This document shows, in pieces, positions 9,118-18,077 of a DNA stretch of 20,663 nt (positions are counted from its first letter, which is position 1; each line of letters begins with the position of its first letter). The stretch comes from Ascoidea tarda (nom. inval.). Lineage: Eukaryota; Ascomycota; Saccharomycetes; Ascoideales; Ascoideaceae. The stretch is from the NCBI GenBank assembly GCA_030560485.1, contig JAKTTS010000279.1, forward strand, positions 1-20,663, given 5' to 3'. Below the pieces are notes generated by a model. It was not told the origin of the DNA and ran no database searches. It saw only the letters and a program-made list of their open reading frames with translations. Made by a program: the position numbers and the translations under genes.

Positions 9118-12100
9118 TTAATTATTTTTTGGAATAAATCTCGCTGCTTTAAATCTACTGACTTTAATTGTATTGCCATGTTTATCAATAGGTTCAATTT
9201 CTAGTTCATCTGCTCTTTTCTTGTAACCCCCATTCATATTAATAAACTTATCTCTTAGTCGATGATAATCCAATGATAACTCTTGATCAAAAATGTCTTC
9301 ATCAAACGTATCATTATCAACTAATTCATCAAACTCATTGGGCTCATGTTCATGAATTTCTTTTGATAAAACTGGTCTATCTTCTTCTTCATTATCATTT
9401 CCATCATTTTTTTGGTCTTTATTATTATTTTCACTGTAGTCTTCATTTTCTTTATTTTTTTCCTCATAAAATTGTCTATTCTCATCATCTATTAAATCAA
9501 ACTCTTCAGGGTACATTTTTTGCAATTCATTTATTTGACTATTATATTTTTCAATATCTTCAGGCCTTTCTATTATTGATCCTGGATTGTTGTTTTGTTC
9601 AATATCATCATCATATAACCCATTTATGTATGCTTGAGCCATACCATCGAGATCATCAATAGATTCATAATCGAGCTTCCCTTCTGAATTGAGATGTGGT
9701 TGTTTAGATTTCATCGTAACTCTTTGTTTTTCAATTTTTCTCATTTTATTTTTTTTTGACTGAATTTTTTCTTGTTTCAAAATTTTCAAATAATCAGGTT
9801 TAACTTCAGGGATTTTGATTGATACATTTGCATTTTTATCATTAATTTTTTTTTTTCTAATTAATGATTGAAGATCACTTTTATAAACTCTTTTCAGAGT
9901 TGATGTTTGTGAATTTTTCAAAGAGTTAAAGCTATCTAGATTATTTGATACCAGAACGCCTTGATTAGTATGTTGTTTTTCAGTCTCCCTCATTTGCTTA
10001 AACCTTGAGAGTTTAGAAGGTTTTTTATCAAAATTGTTTCCGGTGTTTTCATTGACTTTTGATGTTTCTTCTAAAGTCTTTTCCTTTGACTCTAAAGATC
10101 TATTAATCTTATTTGATGGCTTTTTTCGAATAGGTCTTTTAGATTCAATAAATAAACCTTTATACTTCTTTTCCAAACCTGGTTTGATAGGGCGAGTTTT
10201 TTCAAGAGTAATAGTTTTAGAAGGATCAATTAGAGAAGAATCTGTTATTATTTCTGATCTAAAACCGGTTGAATGCATATTGTTTCTGTTTAAATCTTTT
10301 TTAAATTTGCTAACTTTTTCTTTCAAGGGTGCTTTTTGATTAATAGAACCTAAAACATTTTGATTTTGAAAAGATGCATTTTTTTTAGAAATTTCTTTTG
10401 AAACTATTTTGTTAAAATCATAATCAGAATTTTTATTATCTTTGAAATTAAAAGCATTGCGATTATTCTCAATAAATCTGTCTTTGATATCTTTAACAAT
10501 GCTGGCATTACTTTTCCCTTTTTTAACTTTTTCATCATCATATTCATCCTCATCACTTTCTTCTTTAATGATCTCTTCATCTGTGAAACCGGCAGAAATA
10601 GCATGACCTAATAAATGGGGAGGATAACTTGAATCGAGATTATAATATTTATTTCTTTCAAGTTTGAATCTAGACATTTTTCTTGTTGGTAGGTTTGCAG
10701 GATTATCATAAATATTTTTTAATTCTTTTGAAACATTTTCTATTTCTTTAATTTGAAGTTCGGAAGCAAAAGAAACAGATTTTTTCTTTTTTTTAGATTT
10801 TCCTTTTTTTAAGTTAGACTTTATAGTGAATTCGGAATTCGCTTTTATGGTTTGGAGGTCCAACTCAGGATTTGGTAAATAAGAATCTTCAGGCAAAATG
10901 ATCTCAGATTGAAATCCATGTGAATTCAACGGATTATATTTTTCCAGTTTATTTTTTTTTGGAAATGCTTTTGTTTTCAGTACTTGAGTGTTGGGCTCTT
11001 GATATATATATTTTTGATAGTCATCATCATCATCATCATCATCAGAATCACTATTAATTGAAGTTTTACTCATTATTTCAGCTAACAAGGCATCATCATC
11101 GGTTTGATTTTCATTATCGTCTTGATTTTCATTAATTTCTTTAGTTTCGTTGAGATTTTGATTTTCTTTGATATTTTTCATTCTGATTTTTAATATTTCA
11201 TTCAAAAATAGTTTTGATGCTTCTTTTGGGACAGGTAGTAGAGATCGATCAAATTCAATTGAATTTTTAGATCTGGTATTATCAGTTAAGGATTTTGGTT
11301 TTAAATTTTGGTTATTGAGATTGGCTTGGTGATTACTGTTATCATCTTCATCAGATGAAAACTCGAATTCCCATTCTTCATCATCTTCAAAATGCATATC
11401 AACAACAACATCATCATCATTTGCTAGTTCTTCATTTAACATTTGTAATTCCAAAAGATCCTCAGTAGCTATCGCAGGCTTATCCGGTGTCCAATCTTTT
11501 GGGAGATCATTTGAAATATTCAAAATTGAAGTTATTCGCTCAGATGCTTCACTGAGTGTAATATCATCATTATCAGTAACGTTATGAATATATAAAGGGG
11601 TATCTTTTAAGGCAAAATCAATGTTGATTTTATTATCTGGTTGTGTTTTTGGTTTTTTTTCAGTAATTTTTTTTTGATTTTTAATTTGATGGTTATCTTG
11701 ACCGTTATCTTGATTGTTATGTAAATTGTGAGATAATAGTTGTTTTTCAATTTTTTGATTTTTGGTATGAATTTTTTTCAATTCATTATCAATTTTTTTA
11801 ATTTCATCATCAATTTCATCGATTTTTTGAAATTTTTTATTTTCAGTGTTGATTTTTTCATGATCGATGTACATGTCTTTCATTAGATCTTTAATTTCAT
11901 CGAAATCATATTGATTTATATTCTGGTTTTTTATTTGAGTTTTTATTTTGGAATTGATTTCAGGAGTAATTTGGGTTTCTTTTTGATCTAATTCGGGATT
12001 TTGTTTTATTTTGATCTCATCCTTAACTTGGTGATTTTTTGTATTATTTTTCATTTCATTTATATTGAAAGGTTTGTGAGGAGAAACAGTGGAACTAATC

Positions 12101-12909
12101 ACATTATCATTTTCATCTAATTCTTCTCTGATCTCCATGAGTGGGAAATTTGAATTATCTTGAAAATTGACATTATTTTGCTGTTTATTTATAGTTTTCA
12201 TTGATTTTGAAGATTTGTTTTGAATTGTTTTTTTAGTTATATTTTTATCTAAATCTGATAATTTTTGATTTACTATTAAGGAATTATGAGGTTCCACAGA
12301 AGAATTTAAAATATTGCCATTTTCATCTAGTTCTTCTTTAATTTCCATAAATGGCAACCCCTCTTCGTTTTGATAAAGGGATGGATTATTAACGATTTTA
12401 TCATCGTTGATCTTTTCATTGACACTATCAAACAAACCTTTTTGCAAATGAAGATCTTGAAAGGAGTCATTTTTTTGTAATAATTCGATATTTTTCAACA
12501 ATTGATTTGCTTCTTCTATTTTTTCGTTGAATAGAGATTTGGATTTTTCAACTAATTTGAATTTTTGGTTTAGTAGATCCAAAATTTTGTTGTTTGATTT
12601 TTTATTAGATTGTTTGGAGATTGTTGAATCTACATTGTTTTTTGTTTCGATTTGAGGATTCTTCTGGTGAGAGCCACCTTCTGCAATTTCCTTTTGTAAG
12701 GACTTCAACTCATTTTCGTATACATCCAATCGTGAAATCTTTTGTTTGAAATTGTTTATCGATGAGTTGAGCTGATTGGTAAGGTCAGTGTAAGAGCTGA
12801 GGCGATGAGAGTCTGGTGATCTAGAGGAGGAAGAGGACGAGGCATTGTACGTTCCTGGCTCAATGAGCTTTTGAAGAACAGAAGCAACGATGTCAGTGTC
12901 CGAACTCAT
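9118..12909 (-). CDS. large acidic protein, probable URI/Bud27-like unconventional prefoldin
   Basis: The start is the first ATG (12909, MSSDTDIVASVLQ), giving 1263 residues; the open frame extends to 13005 without another ATG. The C-terminus (LSLDYHRLRDKFINMNGG... then KVSRFKAARF) matches what I recall of the C-terminal domain of fungal Bud27/URI (DUF3835). Two copies of an EELDEN.N.I.SSV.PH motif (about residues 183-210 and 253-280) are also typical of that family. Bud27/URI works with Rpb5 and prefoldin-like proteins in RNA polymerase assembly and TOR-linked control. Also visible: helical/coiled segments near 30-70 and 360-440, an acidic EEWEFEFSSDEDD patch, a run of eight Asp near 623, and three SRFK motifs (about 741, 970 and the C-terminus). 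I do not see the prefoldin beta-hairpin expected between the N-terminal helices. The protein is longer than yeast Bud27 (about 800 residues, from memory), mostly through Asn/Lys/Asp-rich sequence. Confidence 0.6.
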   Translation of the reverse strand: MSSDTDIVASVLQKLIEPGTYNASSSSSSRSPDSHRLSSYTDLTNQLNSSINNFKQKISRLDVYENELKSLQKEIAEGGSHQKNPQIETKNNVDSTISKQSNKKSNNKILDLLNQKFKLVEKSKSLFNEKIEEANQLLKNIELLQKNDSFQDLHLQKGLFDSVNEKINDDKIVNNPSLYQNEEGLPFMEIKEELDENGNILNSSVEPHNSLIVNQKLSDLDKNITKKTIQNKSSKSMKTINKQQNNVNFQDNSNFPLMEIREELDENDNVISSTVSPHKPFNINEMKNNTKNHQVKDEIKIKQNPELDQKETQITPEINSKIKTQIKNQNINQYDFDEIKDLMKDMYIDHEKINTENKKFQKIDEIDDEIKKIDNELKKIHTKNQKIEKQLLSHNLHNNQDNGQDNHQIKNQKKITEKKPKTQPDNKINIDFALKDTPLYIHNVTDNDDITLSEASERITSILNISNDLPKDWTPDKPAIATEDLLELQMLNEELANDDDVVVDMHFEDDEEWEFEFSSDEDDNSNHQANLNNQNLKPKSLTDNTRSKNSIEFDRSLLPVPKEASKLFLNEILKIRMKNIKENQNLNETKEINENQDDNENQTDDDALLAEIMSKTSINSDSDDDDDDDDYQKYIYQEPNTQVLKTKAFPKKNKLEKYNPLNSHGFQSEIILPEDSYLPNPELDLQTIKANSEFTIKSNLKKGKSKKKKKSVSFASELQIKEIENVSKELKNIYDNPANLPTRKMSRFKLERNKYYNLDSSYPPHLLGHAISAGFTDEEIIKEESDEDEYDDEKVKKGKSNASIVKDIKDRFIENNRNAFNFKDNKNSDYDFNKIVSKEISKKNASFQNQNVLGSINQKAPLKEKVSKFKKDLNRNNMHSTGFRSEIITDSSLIDPSKTITLEKTRPIKPGLEKKYKGLFIESKRPIRKKPSNKINRSLESKEKTLEETSKVNENTGNNFDKKPSKLSRFKQMRETEKQHTNQGVLVSNNLDSFNSLKNSQTSTLKRVYKSDLQSLIRKKKINDKNANVSIKIPEVKPDYLKILKQEKIQSKKNKMRKIEKQRVTMKSKQPHLNSEGKLDYESIDDLDGMAQAYINGLYDDDIEQNNNPGSIIERPEDIEKYNSQINELQKMYPEEFDLIDDENRQFYEEKNKENEDYSENNNKDQKNDGNDNEEEDRPVLSKEIHEHEPNEFDELVDNDTFDEDIFDQELSLDYHRLRDKFINMNGGYKKRADELEIEPIDKHGNTIKVSRFKAARFIPKNN

Positions 12910-13350
12910 GAGTAATCGATGGGCAGCAGAGGTATCACCAGCAGCTTCTTGTTGAAAGAAAGAAGAAGACGAAGAAACTTTGAACAAATCCTGAATCAAA
13001 AACAAATTTTTTCGTTTTTTCGTTCAGCAAAAGCGCTGTGGCGCATGTGTGGCGGAAGGAGAGGTGCAGAGGGGCTTTACAGTGGAAGCTTTTACCGCTC
13101 CCCAGGGCGGTGGAAGAGGTTTCAAGGTCCTTGCAGGGCGGTAGAAAGAGCAATAAGGGCGGTGGAAGCGGTAGCGATGATGGAAAGGGGTGCAGCGCGC
13201 CACATTCCCTTTTGTGAGGACATTGAGAATGAGCCTGGTGGTTTTCAGTGGATGAAGAGCTTTTATATCAGCTTCAATTGACGAGCAGAGAATAACAACT
13301 GGGTGTTACTGTCGCTGGTATTTTACAGAGATATTGCTTCAGGGGAAAAA
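12910..13350. promoter_or_regulatory. divergent promoter of the URI-like gene and RBL2
   Basis: GC-richer than its surroundings. It carries three near-identical GGGCGGTRGAA boxes (separate entry), a related GGCGGAAGGAG (13051-13061) and STRE-like AGGGG cores (for example 13069-13073 and in GGAAAGGGG near 13180-13188). A frame reads into this region from the minus-strand gene but has no ATG of its own. Confidence 0.5.
13105..13171 (+). repeat. three GGGCGGTRGAA promoter boxes
   Basis: GGGCGGTGGAAGAGG (13105-13119), GGGCGGTAGAAAGAG (13136-13150) and GGGCGGTGGAAGCGG (13157-13171) are in the same orientation, with start-to-start spacings of 31 and 21 bp, about three and two helical turns. They lie 180-250 bp upstream of the RBL2 ATG and about 200-260 bp from the URI-like ATG. 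They look like binding sites for a GC-box factor; the Rpn4 site (GGTGGCAAA) is similar but not identical. Confidence 0.6.
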
Positions 13351-13674
13351 ATGGCATTAACAAAGCTTCAAATCAAAACCAAGGCTCTTCAACGTTTAAT
13401 CAAGGAAGAAAGATACTACCATGTTGAGCTTAAAGAACAACAGGATGTTATTGAGCAAATGAAGAACAATCCTGATAAAGACGAATACGATTTGAAAAAA
13501 CAGGTTGAAGTCTTGGAAGACACCCGACAGATGATTCCAGAACTAAGAAAAAAAATCAATGAGCATTTGGTAAGTTTGAAAGATTTTGTCGAGACTTATA
13601 ATGGTGATGAAAATTTGCATCTTGCGATAAAACAAATTGATGATGCTGAAGTTTTGTTAGCTCAAGATCCATGA
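13351..13674 (+). CDS. RBL2: tubulin-specific chaperone A (tubulin cofactor A, Rbl2)
   Basis: A cytosolic chaperone that binds beta-tubulin released during folding and protects against free beta-tubulin. It has 107 residues against 106 in yeast Rbl2, starting MALTKLQIKTKALQRLIKEE. The sequence is three predicted helices forming an antiparallel bundle, with the family's YDLKKQVEVLEDT segment near residues 48-60 and few prolines. The ATG at 13351 is preceded by an A-rich AAAAAA context; the frame also extends upstream to 13303 but only from a GTG codon, so 13351 is taken as the start. No intron is seen. It is divergent from the URI-like gene and convergent with the Asn-rich gene downstream. No CTG codon is used. 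Confidence 0.93.
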   Translation: MALTKLQIKTKALQRLIKEERYYHVELKEQQDVIEQMKNNPDKDEYDLKKQVEVLEDTRQMIPELRKKINEHLVSLKDFVETYNGDENLHLAIKQIDDAEVLLAQDP

Positions 13675-14182
13675 GTGTTATGGAGAACATAACCATATTG
13701 ATTTATGTGTTTTGCGATGTCAATTGACTTGAGAAATTGTTTTTTTGTGGTTGAATTATCATTTTCATTTAGTTAGTTCAATCCTATGGAAATTGATGAG
13801 GTACGATTTTGCAAATAGAATACTTGATTTATATCTTTTTTTAGTTTTATATTATATATTAATATTAATCTATACCACTGATTTATAGTTTGAAATCGAA
13901 ATTAATTGATAAAAAATAATGAAGGAAAATAGAAAAAAAAAATGAAGAAAAGAATATTTTTAAGAAAATAAAAAATAAAAAAATAATAAAAAAACCAATT
14001 AATGATTAAAATATGCAGAAATAAAAAAAAAATTAAAAACAAAACCCGAAATTGCTTTAAAAATTCTAATTATATAAATATAAAAAAAATGGGAGAGTAA
14101 AAAGTTATTGTAAAAATGTTTGAAAACATGTTTGAAAAAAAGTAAAGTAAAATAAAAAAAATCATAAATAATTTTATGTTTG
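13675..14182. other. convergent AT-rich spacer
   Basis: A 508-bp region between the RBL2 stop and the stop of the minus-strand Asn-rich gene. It is dominated by A-rich runs on the plus strand (about 13920-14160). It presumably holds both 3' untranslated regions. I see no gene or RNA signal. Confidence 0.6.
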
Positions 14183-16072
14183 TTAACTGTTAACATCAAC
14201 TAATTGATTGGCATTAAAATTTTTTGTATGATTGTCATGAAAATCATGATAATTATTGGATATATTTTTTGGAATGAAATTAGGATCGAGAGAATAGTTT
14301 TTTTGTTCCAATTTTTCAATATTGAGTAAGTTTTCAGGGGTGCTTTTGTCTTTAATTTCTTCATTTGATGATAAATCATCGAAATTTGACATTGAAGGAG
14401 GTTTAGGTAAGGGGTGGAGAGAGATTTGAGATTTAGTATTAGCCCTTTTATTATCGTTTTTCTTGCTATTTGGCCTATTATTTATAACATTTTTAACATT
14501 GTTATTATTAAGAGTAGTGATAGTGGTAGCAGCAGTACTAACATTAGTAGTGGTCATATTTCTTGGTATATGGAAAACTGACGGATTTAACGATTTAGTA
14601 TATCTTCTATTTTGATCACTATTTGAGATATTTGGAACCATTTCAGGATGGTTTTTTCTATAAGCGATAACAGTTTTAGGAGTTAATAATTTTGCATCGA
14701 ATAGAAAAGCAGGAGGCACATCAGGTAGTTTTTCATCATCGGGATAAAGGCTTTTACAATTCTTGTTTGATTTATTGTTTTTATAATGTTTTTTGGTTGG
14801 GCTTGATTTACTTGTCTTGCTTGATTTGCTCATGAATGAGTTTAGGTCAAAAGCTGATTTTGAGCGTAAGATTGAATTCGATTTTGATTTTGAGTAGTTT
14901 TTATAGACCAAGTTACTCTTTGAGTTGTTTTGAGAGATGCTTTTAGTATTTTGTTTGTCTTGATAAAGAAAAGAATTTAGATCATTAGTGGAGTGGTTAT
15001 TAGTGTTGCTAGTGTTGCTAGTGTTGTTAGTGTTGTTAGTGTTGTTATTATTGTTAGTGTTATTAATTTTATTAGTGTTATTAATGTCATTGATGTTATT
15101 ATTTGAATAGTTATTAGGATTATTGTTGTTGATGTTATTAGAAGAGTAATTATTAGTGTTAATGTTCTTAATGTCATTAATGTCATTAATGTCATTGATG
15201 TTATTAAAATCTAATTGAGTTGAATTTGAAACTGATCTTGAGGTTTTAATTGGAGAAGAGCTGATGATGGTTTTTGATATGGCATCTAAATTTGCTATTG
15301 ATTTTGCCTTTGATTTCCTTTGGGGTTTTTTGTTTACAATTAAATTTGATATGGTTTGGTCTTCAAAAGTGTTGATGTTATTTGATAGTTTTTTGATGTC
15401 TTTATTGTATTCTGATTTTGCAAAAATGGATAAAATAGAGAATCTTTTTTTTTTTGGTTTCTTTTCAAATTTGTTGAAATTATTATTCGAATTGTTATTA
15501 AAATTGTTATTAAAATTACTACCAAAGTTTGTATTAATACTATTAGCATTGAAATTGGTATTGAAATTGGTATTGAAATTGTCATCATTATTGTTAGTAT
15601 TAGTAGTATTAGTATCGACTATAGACAAGGTTTTAAAGTTACCTTGAGGAATCTGTTTCAATTCTAGTTCACTGTTAAAAGTGTTAACCTTTGAGTTTTG
15701 ATTTGAATTATTTCGAGAGGAGACTAAAGAAGGGACAGAAGGCATCGAAGGGATTAGTAAAGTATTATTGAGGTTGTTATCGTGGTCGTTCAGATTATTC
15801 AGATTGTTAAGATTGTTATTATTATTCAGATTGTTACCATTATTGCCATTATTATTAAAGTTATTAAAATTATTATTTGGTTCTATATTTTTGTTTGGAT
15901 TAATGACATTTTTTTGAATATTTTCGTGATTATTTTGGGGATTATTTTCGTGAATAGTTTGAGCATTTCCAATATCATTGATTGTTTTTGAAGCAAAACT
16001 GTTGGAGGAATTGCTTTTATTAATTTTTTTTTGATTTTTAGTGCCTGGAGTTCTTCTTTTAAATAAACCCAT
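14183..16072 (-). CDS. unrecognised Asn-rich low-complexity protein
   Basis: 629 residues starting MGLFKRRTPGTKN at 16072 (context CAAAA-ATG-GG). I do not recognise the family. Asn makes up most of several long tracts (NNLNNLN, NFNTNFNTNFN, NTNNTNNTSNTSNTNN, NDINDINDI). Less biased islands are a basic stretch with a short hydrophobic part (KKPKKKRFSILSIFAKS, about 200-216), a Ser/Lys-rich segment (LRSKSAFDLNSFMSKSS, about 405-420), and a block that looks conserved: LPDVPPAFLFDAKLLTPKT followed by VIAYRKNHPEMVPNI (about 445-480). A proline-rich HPLPKPPSMSNFDD sits near 550. Gly2 could in principle be myristoylated, but residue 6 is Arg, not the favoured Ser or Thr. There are no transmembrane segments. 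It is probably a scaffold or regulatory protein, but no function can be assigned. Confidence 0.75.
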   Translation of the reverse strand: MGLFKRRTPGTKNQKKINKSNSSNSFASKTINDIGNAQTIHENNPQNNHENIQKNVINPNKNIEPNNNFNNFNNNGNNGNNLNNNNNLNNLNNLNDHDNNLNNTLLIPSMPSVPSLVSSRNNSNQNSKVNTFNSELELKQIPQGNFKTLSIVDTNTTNTNNNDDNFNTNFNTNFNANSINTNFGSNFNNNFNNNSNNNFNKFEKKPKKKRFSILSIFAKSEYNKDIKKLSNNINTFEDQTISNLIVNKKPQRKSKAKSIANLDAISKTIISSSPIKTSRSVSNSTQLDFNNINDINDINDIKNINTNNYSSNNINNNNPNNYSNNNINDINNTNKINNTNNNNNTNNTNNTSNTSNTNNHSTNDLNSFLYQDKQNTKSISQNNSKSNLVYKNYSKSKSNSILRSKSAFDLNSFMSKSSKTSKSSPTKKHYKNNKSNKNCKSLYPDDEKLPDVPPAFLFDAKLLTPKTVIAYRKNHPEMVPNISNSDQNRRYTKSLNPSVFHIPRNMTTTNVSTAATTITTLNNNNVKNVINNRPNSKKNDNKRANTKSQISLHPLPKPPSMSNFDDLSSNEEIKDKSTPENLLNIEKLEQKNYSLDPNFIPKNISNNYHDFHDNHTKNFNANQLVDVNS

Positions 16073-16553
16073 TTTTGGTAAGTGAAGCGAAAAAATAAGA
16101 ATAAAAAGGGAATAAAGAAGTGATTTGGTTAATTGGCTAATTGAAATACAAAATATGTAGTCAAAGTGTCAAAAAGGGATTAGTTATAAACCAAACAAAG
16201 AACAACAAAAGAGAGGTGAAGAAAACGAAAGAATATAAAGAAAAAAGCAAGAGAAAAAAGCGAGAAAGTTGACTAGCGAGCCAGTGATCTGCTGTGCAAG
16301 ACAGTTGTTTTTATTGTTTATATCAAAAAGATTATTACTGAATTGTTGCTTGACTTTGGCTTAATTGAACTGTTAAAAGGGTTGATATTGGTGTTGGTAT
16401 TAAAGTTGAAATACAATTTCTAGGAGAAAACTAGGTGAAATTTCATTCTTGTTTTTTTTCCTTTTGTTTTTCTTTTATTCCTTTATTTCGCTTCTAAAAT
16501 TACGTTCAATTTCCCAATGTAAAAATAGACGCTGGCAGAAAAATAACAGCACC

Positions 16554-16623
16554 GGGTAAATCTTCTCCAAAGAGCGTCTCTCGCAGTTTCTTGTGTGTTA
16601 CCCGCACTTGTGGCTCTTTGGAG
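16554..16623. promoter_or_regulatory. paired Reb1-type sites interleaved with an 11-bp inverted repeat
   Basis: CGGGTAA (16554-16560) and its reverse complement TTACCCG (16598-16604) match the Reb1 consensus. CTCCAAAGAGC (16565-16575) and its exact reverse complement GCTCTTTGGAG (16613-16623) form a second inverted pair. The two pairs interleave. Confidence 0.6.
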
Positions 16624-16735
16624 CTGGCTTAGACCTTATTATTAGCACACGAAAGGGGGAATCGGAGCCAAATGGCTGAGAAAATGTTACCAGATAAGTG
16701 GTACAAATAGCTGGCAAACAGCCAATAGCAGCATG

Positions 16736-16741
16736 CACGTG
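16736..16741. promoter_or_regulatory. CACGTG E-box (Cbf1/Ino2-Ino4 type)
   Basis: A perfect palindromic CACGTG within GCACGTGC. Cbf1 and the Ino2/Ino4 pair bind CANNTG-type sites; the flanks do not match the full inositol-response element. It is about 660 bp from the Asn-rich gene start and 1.34 kb from CKI1, so it more likely serves the former. Confidence 0.4.
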
Positions 16742-17497
16742 CGATACGTCATTGCCACGCTGGACGAGGGCCTATTGGCCCCTTTTGGACTGTGCTCTCG
16801 CTTGCTCTGGCGGTTCTGGGTCAAAATCTGGATGAAGTTTTCGTGGTGATGAGCTCATTGAGCAGCGCAGCTAAGACAGCAAGCCAATGGGACAAGAGCT
16901 GCTGCCGAGTGACAACCCTTTTGACGGTTTGGCATGCGCCGATCAAGCTTTTCTTTGCAGTGTTTATCCCAACCATCTCGGCTCAATTTGTGATCACTGG
17001 ATGGTTTTGCAACCCGAAGACCATCATATCAACGCTCGGTATCCCAACTGGTATCTCACTTGGTCCCTTTCGGCTGTTCTGTGACTACTTTTACGCAAGC
17101 AGAATCCGGCGCTGGTAGGCGCTATCAATTTCCACATTGTTCTAAACAATAGAAAGTAGTTTCCTAGAACAATAGTACTGCTGATCTTTTCAACATTCTC
17201 TTAGCCAGTCTTTCACTTGTACGTTCTCAACTTTTGCCAGGTTTTCACTGTCTTTTTTCATCACATCATATTGCAATTGGTAGAAATCCATTGGTAGATT
17301 CAATCAATCAATTCGTCAACTCACAAAACATATCCATACATAGCCACCACTCGCTGTATTTATCATGTTGCTGTAAGTCGGTACCCTGTTCATTTTTTAC
17401 CAACAGCCCAAAGAACAGGGCAGAAGCATTTCCGAATCACACAGAATATGTCTCACCTTTGAATCTGCTGTCTGTGATTTTTCACCGTGCCATATCC

Positions 17498-17512
17498 GAG
17501 GGGAACCCCCTC
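17498..17512. promoter_or_regulatory. inverted pair of stress-response (AGGGG) elements
   Basis: GAGGGG and CCCCTC are separated by three bases, giving AGGGG on one strand and CCCCT next to it. AGGGG is the Msn2/Msn4 core. It lies about 570 bp upstream of the CKI1 ATG. Confidence 0.4.
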
Positions 17513-17957
17513 CTTGTTTTGCAACCAGTAAGCCCTTGATAGCGAGTTCCGGTTGCCGAAACTGCCCTATGTCCCCAGAACCGGGATCCAAATTTAATAA
17601 GTCCCTTTCCTGCCTTTTGGTTTTTTCAGTCTTTTCTCTTTTTTCCTTTAATATCGTTTCGTTTTCGTTTTGCCTTTTATTTCAAACTCTTCTCGCTTCT
17701 CTTCGCTAATTCCGACTGTTTATTTGCATATCTCACCAATAATTCGTTATCCAACTTTATTCTATCCTCTTTCGCAATCTTAACTCATATACCTGATCAA
17801 AAAATATTATCTTCTTTTTGGTTTCCTCTCTTTTGCTGCTTTTGTTGGGTCTATTTTTTCTTTTTGTTATCTAAAAAAACTCTATTTAAATCAATCTCAA
17901 TTTACATTCTTTCATTACTATAAAATCACTTGCTTTTCTCTTTCTTCTCAACACTTA

Positions 17958-17992
17958 CTTTCTTTTCTTTTCTTTTCTTTTCTTTTTATTTC
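17958..17992 (+). repeat. TTTTC pyrimidine tract upstream of CKI1
   Basis: About four tandem TTTTC units inside a longer C/T-rich stretch that ends about 85 bp before the CKI1 ATG. Such tracts are common in yeast promoters and leaders; no further function can be read. Confidence 0.6.
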
Positions 17993-18077
17993 ATACCTTC
18001 CAGTTTCACGTTCACCTTCTCTTCTCTTGTCTTTCTTTAACATCTTTGCTACTTCTCTTTATTTCCCAGAATTAATA

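Larger units (their letters stand above)
16073..18077. promoter_or_regulatory. 2-kb divergent intergenic region with a GC-richer core
   Basis: Unusually long for this gene-dense window. 16073-16500 is AT-rich 5' flank of the Asn-rich gene. 16540-17130 is GC-richer and holds Reb1-, Cbf1-, GATA- and CCAAT-type sites (CCAAT 16722-16726 and 16884-16888, reverse ATTGG 16774-16778; GATAAG 16693-16698). A small inverted STRE pair is at 17498-17512. 17590-18060 is pyrimidine-rich, with TATAAAA at 17929-17935, 143 bp before CKI1. Short open frames exist (for example 16792-17118) but none resembles a known protein. I found no tRNA boxes, snRNA, RNase P or snoRNA signature. Confidence 0.5.

Noticed and set aside
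9273-9662. Plus-strand open frame opposite the URI-like gene
   Set aside because: A shadow of the minus-strand coding region; His/Tyr-rich composition is the antisense of Asp/Glu/Asn codons.
12910-13005. Longer N-terminus for the URI-like protein
   Set aside because: The extra 32 codons begin at TTG; the first ATG is at 12909. An upstream exon cannot be excluded, but I saw no donor and branch pair supporting one.
16846-16852. GTGATGA as a box C of a C/D snoRNA
   Set aside because: No CTGA box D at a suitable distance and no terminal stem.
16792-17118. Small plus-strand open frame in the long intergenic region
   Set aside because: It begins with GTG, matches no family, and lies in the GC-richer segment where chance open frames are longer.
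17234-17539. Second small open frame in the same region
   Set aside because: Composition is not protein-like (His/Ser/Cys-rich), no homology recognised, and it overlaps promoter-type elements.
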